From: Berghia stephanieae
Lineage: Eukaryota > Mollusca > Gastropoda > Nudibranchia > Aeolidiidae
DNA length: 64,000 nt
Reading direction: 5' to 3'
Assembly (NCBI GenBank): GCA_034508935.3
Contig: CM067442.1
Coordinates: 144,801,337-144,865,336, forward strand
The notes under the pieces are model-generated. The model saw only the letters and a list, made by a program, of their open reading frames with translations, was not told the origin of the DNA and did not search any database. The translations under genes and the position numbers were made by a program. Below are positions 59,750 through 64,000 of the stretch, one piece after another (position 1 is the stretch's first letter; each line of letters opens with the position of its first letter).

Positions 59750-59983
59750 CCATAGCTTATACTAAATATTTGACCATTCTCTCATATTTCTTTTAACCAA
59801 TGCTACAATAACACGCATTTTTGTAGTCTTTTATTAACATCCAGAATTTCTCTAAAATAATCATCTCTGCCATTAATTATGTATAGGGCAAGGACAACTA
59901 TATGGAAGCCCTCCTTGGTATAGGGCTGTAATGAGTGCAATCCTAGCTGCTTCACCAAACCATCAATAACCAAGATACTCAGA

Positions 59984-60313
59984 CTGTTATGTATTATTAT
60001 TATTATATGTGTTGTTTTGAATTTATAATGTAAGCATTTGAGTATATTCCTCTTTGTTGGATTTTGTGCTTGTGTCCGGATGAGACTTATAGGTGGTCTC
60101 AAACTAAGTAGGTACACTGGTGTACACTGGTGGTATGCTCTTGGAATCTACATCTGATCCCTATTTGTTCCCAGTTCCCCTATGTCTTACTTTTCTTGGG
60201 TGCTTTATTTGTAATTCTAGAACTTTTTACTATCCCATTTTCTTCCTTTTTACTGGCGCTGATATAACCTAAATGTGTTGCAAGCGCCGTTAAACCCTTA
60301 AAAACAAAAACAA
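59984..60313 (+). mobile_element. Retroposon family B, 5'-truncated
   Basis: Starts near TGTTATGTATTATTATTATT and ends CGTTAAACCCTTAAAAACAA. Contains a small duplication GTACACTGGTGTACACTGG. Confidence 0.8.
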
Positions 60314-60687
60314 CATGATACAGAAGTGATTTTTTTTTCTTAAAATTCACATGATATTTTCAGACATATTTACCTCTGAAAAATCTGAAGGAATGTTGCA
60401 TTTAATATAAGAAGACTAAGATTTAGATCATTTAGATTGATTTTTTTTCTCTCTGCCTAATTATTAAAATGTTGTCACATTTTAACATATTATTATTATT
60501 ATTATTATTATTATTTAGTTCATGTAAATAAGACATGTTGATACAAATAAAGATATCAATAAAATTGAGTCAACTCAAATTTCTTGGCTTGTGGCTTTTT
60601 AAATATTTATTGTTGATAAATCAAAATGATAAAATTTATTGATGAATCAGTACGATATTGAATTAGGACAGGATTTGATCCTTACGG

Positions 60688-61538
60688 GCGGGTGGTTGGA
60701 TGGGAGCATCACCCTTGAATTGTATACCTATGATGGTCGCATGGGTGTACGATCCGATAGTGATGTCGTTTCTTCTTCTCTTTACTAGCCAGCGGTGGTT
60801 GGATGGGAGCATCACCCTTGAATCATATACCTATGATGTTCGCATGGGTGTACGATCCGATAGTGATGTCGTTTCTTCTTCTCTTTACTAGCCAGCGGTG
60901 GTTGGATGGGAGCATCACCCTTGAATCATATACCTATGATGTTCGCATGGGTGTACGATCCGATAGTGATGTCGTTTCTTCTTCTCTTTACTAGCCAGCG
61001 GGTGGTTGGATGGGAGCATCACCCTTGAATCATATACCTATGATGTTCGCATGGGTGTACGATCCGATAGTGATGTCGTTTCTTCTTCTCTTTACAAGCC
61101 AGCGGGTGGTTGGATGGGAGCATCACCCTTGAATCATATACCTATGATGTTCGCATGGGTGTACGATCCGATAGTGATGTCGTTTCTTCTTCTCTTTACT
61201 AGCCAGCGGGTGGTTGGATTGGAGCATCACCCTTGAATCATATACCTATGATGTTCGCATGGGTGTACGATCCGATAGTGATGTCGTTTCTTCTTCTCTT
61301 TACTAGCCTATCCTGCTTCTTTGGTTTGTGATTGTATTTTTGACAGGGGATATTTTTTTTCTGTAAATCTTTTGCCTGTTTGTTCTTGGTTATTTATAAT
61401 TTAGCTTATGATATCTTTAGGTTATGATTTTGATTTACATTTGTACTATTTTTGTTAGATTGCTTGTTTTTTTGTTTCAGCGGTCTCTCATATAACCTCA
61501 ATTGTGTTGGAAGAGACCTAAAGCAACAAACAAACAAA
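60688..61538 (+). mobile_element. Retroposon D with six tandem ~103-bp monomers
   Basis: A perfect 11-bp duplication GATCCTTACGG lies at 60677-60687 and 61539-61549, and the 3' end is a (CAAA)n tail. The 5' part (60691-61312) is six head-to-tail monomers of 103-104 bp, nearly identical. The 3' part shares the order ATATAACCTnAATTGTGTTG with the family B 3' end, so the two probably use the same reverse transcriptase. No coding capacity. Confidence 0.82.
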
Positions 61539-61666
61539 GATCCTTACGGTTTTTGTTTGATTTTGTTTTTAAGGGTTTTATGTCACGCTTGCGACACACT
61601 TAGGCCATTTCAGCGCGAGTGAAAAGGAAGAAAATGGGATGGTCAAATATTCTAGATTTACAATAC

Positions 61667-61970
61667 GCTTCAACAGTCGTAACGTCACTTCCCTCGTAGT
61701 GACACTTGATAACTTATTAACTGGCTCTAAACTATCGGAACAATGGCGGACGCCATTATAATATATATAATATTTCTCCGACGAGCATAAAAGCATATCC
61801 AGAGGAGAAAAAAAAAAAACATCATAAATCTGATCATGCTTTTACACATTCTGATCACAAGACATATGAAAAGTTCTAGCCAGCATGAAGAATAAAAAGT
61901 ACCGATTTTCTTTTTTTAGAACAACGATGGCCGCCGTTGCTGGGCGACGTGACATCAGACTATTGAAAGC
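61667..61970. mobile_element. ~300-bp MITE (TTCAAYAGTC ends), copy 3
   Basis: CTTCAACAGTC and GACTATTGAAAG ends; inserted in the family B copy. TA/ATAC on both sides suggests a short target duplication. Confidence 0.72.
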
Positions 61971-62394
61971 ATACGAGAAAAGGTAAGATGGGAATGACTC
62001 AAATAAGGAACAAATGTAGATTCCAAAACCACACTCTCTGTGTTCTTAGTTTGAGATCAACTAAAAGTCTCATCAGGAAACAAGCACAGGATCCCACTAT
62101 GAGAGGAATACAATTAAATGTTGACAAATCATTATAAATTATAATTATATATTCAAAAAAAAAATTCTATCAGCACATAGCAAGAGAGATGATCTACAAT
62201 ACAAGGAAAAAAAAGCACCATCTGCCTAAAACTAGGGTATTATTGTACAAAAACCTTTGACTGTTTCCCTCTCAGCCAAGGACTCCGGCTAGGGGCAGGA
62301 CAAACCAAGTAATCCCATTCCAAGACAAAGACAGAAAGCACCTCGGAAAACGGATAAAGAGGGATAAAAGACAGCAAGTGACCTGCCCACCATG

Positions 62395-62938
62395 TTTTTG
62401 TTTTTATGTTTTTAAGGGTTTTACGGCGCTTGCAACACATTAAGGTCATATCAGCGCCAGTAAAAAGGAAGAATTTGGGATAGTAAAAACTTCTAGAATT
62501 ACAATTAAAGCACCCAAAAAAAGGTAAGACAAAGGGGAATTGGTTCAAATAGGGTACAGATGTAGATTCCAAGAGCACACCGTCAAAGTACTTAGTTTGA
62601 GATCACCTAAAAGTCTCATCCAGACACAAGCACAGGTCCCAACCAAGAGGAATACACTCAAATGTTTACAAATCATATAATATAATATGCAAACTAAACA
62701 TAATACAATGCATAACAGAGAGATGATTTACAAGGAAAAAAATATCATCTCCCAAAATTCTAACTATACATTCGACTGTTTCCCTCCTAGCCAAGGAACT
62801 CCGGCCAGGGTCCGGACAAAACTAAGTAATATCATTCCAAGACAACGACAGGAAACAATTGGGAAATTGGGTAGAGGGGGATAGAAGACACAGCATGTAC
62901 CTCCCCGCCCACTATGGGAGGTCAGGATCCCCACCCAG
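62395..62938 (-). mobile_element. Retroposon family B, full-length, nested
   Basis: Perfect 12-bp duplication CTGCCCACCATG at 62383-62394 and 62939-62950, made from the sequence of the older family B copy it interrupts. 544 bp. Confidence 0.9.
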
Positions 62939-63076
62939 CTGCCCACCATGGGAAATCAGAGGACACCACCCAGGATTTTCAGGGTAACAGCAAATTCATA
63001 TTTTAACAGTTTCCTTTATTAATTTATTGCTTGTAATCCTAATATTAAAAAAAAATAAATAAATAAAATAAAAATG

Positions 63077-63361
63077 AGCTTTTATATAGCTAAATGTGCT
63101 CAAAGCGCTTTACAAGAAGTCCCTGGTCAACAGCAACATTTAACATGTAGGGCGGGACATGACGCCTGTTAGGCGATATTGCAATTTTTCGGACTAAGAC
63201 AACGCTGTTAACGGCCATGTACTCATTTTACACCTGAGTACGGTGAGAGAATGAGAATAAAGAGCCTTTTCCAAGGACTCAACTATGCGCCGAGCGAGGC
63301 TCGAACCCAGGACCTTCCGATCCGAAAGTGAGTGTCATACCACTTGACCACATAGCCCCAC
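63077..63361 (-). mobile_element. SINE family A copy
   Basis: Near complete, tail AGCTTTTATATAGC to head TGTGGTCAAGTGGTATGACA. Confidence 0.8.
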
Positions 63362-64000
63362 ATATCAATCATATCACCATATTAAATTAATAAGCGAGGA
63401 TCAAGAAGATGAAAATAAATGTTTTAGTCTTTTGATGCAACAAAATGTAAACAACAAAATTGTGCACAGACACCTCCGCTGTCAACAACATACGAGTAAT
63501 AAAAATCACGAAATATAGAGAGAAAAACAAGAATCAAATGAATACAAAAGGTACAACCCTTTGTAGTCTCAATGTTGGATTAATGATTTCCAATTACATG
63601 TGGCCTAGGTACATATATTAGCATGTCTGATAGCCGAACGCAATTATGGGCCTGCTTTAATAACATTGTTGTCATGGACAATATTTTACATTAGTTTGAG
63701 AGTATTTACATTACATTACATTACATCCAGTCCATAACACTTTGGGTTATCAGACCTTCAAATAAGCACACGTTGCATGTGACCGATCGTCTCAAAAAAT
63801 GGTTTTAAGTGTGGCTCAGCGGTACGTACTGTATCTTGTCTTACAATTACAAAAGTCAAGCAATGTTAAGTGAGGTCAGTGGATGTATGGGTGACATCAA
63901 TCGTATAGAATTCTGGTACCGATGTTGTGTCATTGGGTAATACACTTTCCACACATTACCCCACTCTTCAATGTACAAAAATAAATATAAAAGCTTCAAA
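63362..64000. other. Non-coding, nothing recognised
   Basis: AT-rich with a short (ATTAC)n near 63710. No supported feature. Confidence 0.4.

Larger units (their letters stand above)
61565..62973 (-). mobile_element. Retroposon family B, interrupted twice
   Basis: Tail at 61565 and 5' end CCACCCAG at 62973, with GATTTT on both sides. It is split by the ~300-bp MITE (61667-61970) and by a second family B copy (62395-62938). Confidence 0.78.

Noticed and set aside
61006-61236. Repeating open frames in the 103-bp monomers
   Set aside because: Identical short frames come from the tandem repeat itself; unit lengths of 103 and 104 break any continuous frame.

Overview
The window looks like nuclear DNA of an invertebrate metazoan, probably marine. 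It is AT-rich and intron-rich, with GT-AG introns, many tRNA-derived SINEs, long simple repeats and families of short DNA transposons. I could not place it more finely: mollusc, echinoderm and hemichordate all remain possible. Two host genes are well supported, and almost everything else is mobile-element or simple-repeat DNA.

Genes: (1) MAD2L1BP (p31comet) on the minus strand, four coding exons from 18691 down to 14515, about 398 residues, with an enlarged loop near the C-terminus. (2) RIOX1 (NO66), a JmjC ribosomal oxygenase, on the plus strand, 18 coding exons from 30684 to 54999, about 701 residues. All exon phases join and the catalytic H-x-D...H triad is intact. The genes diverge and their starts lie 12 kb apart. 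A weak minus-strand candidate with a Cys4 motif lies near 56.7 kb.

Layout: 0-9.4 kb is repeat-rich DNA with a hAT MITE, a TTAA-flanked MITE, SINEs, a palindrome with a hammerhead-like core and four copies of a ~545-bp retroposon (family B). A 2-kb pogo/Tigger-type DNA transposon with TA target duplications follows (9448-11404), then two more family B copies, then MAD2L1BP. The intergenic space 18.8-29.5 kb is a stack of non-autonomous DNA transposons, most with perfect target-site duplications: a hAT MITE (8 bp), a 2.85-kb hAT-like element (8 bp), a 2.1-kb element whose inverted ends are palindrome arrays (9 bp), a 3.5-kb element whose inverted ends are 35-bp tandem repeats, and two copies of an unassigned element with 7-bp duplications. 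RIOX1 follows. Its introns hold SINEs, two hAT-like MITEs, a 77-bp minisatellite and, in intron 10, a decayed element with RAG1 N-terminus-like features. The last 9 kb is again repeat-dominated. It includes a retroposon carrying six near-identical ~103-bp monomers and a nest of three successive insertions.

The two genes have no obvious shared pathway: p31comet works in spindle-checkpoint silencing, RIOX1 in ribosomal-protein hydroxylation and chromatin. The most unusual material is the collection of short elements with clean target duplications, several of which I cannot assign to a known superfamily. No virus-derived or LTR element was recognised.
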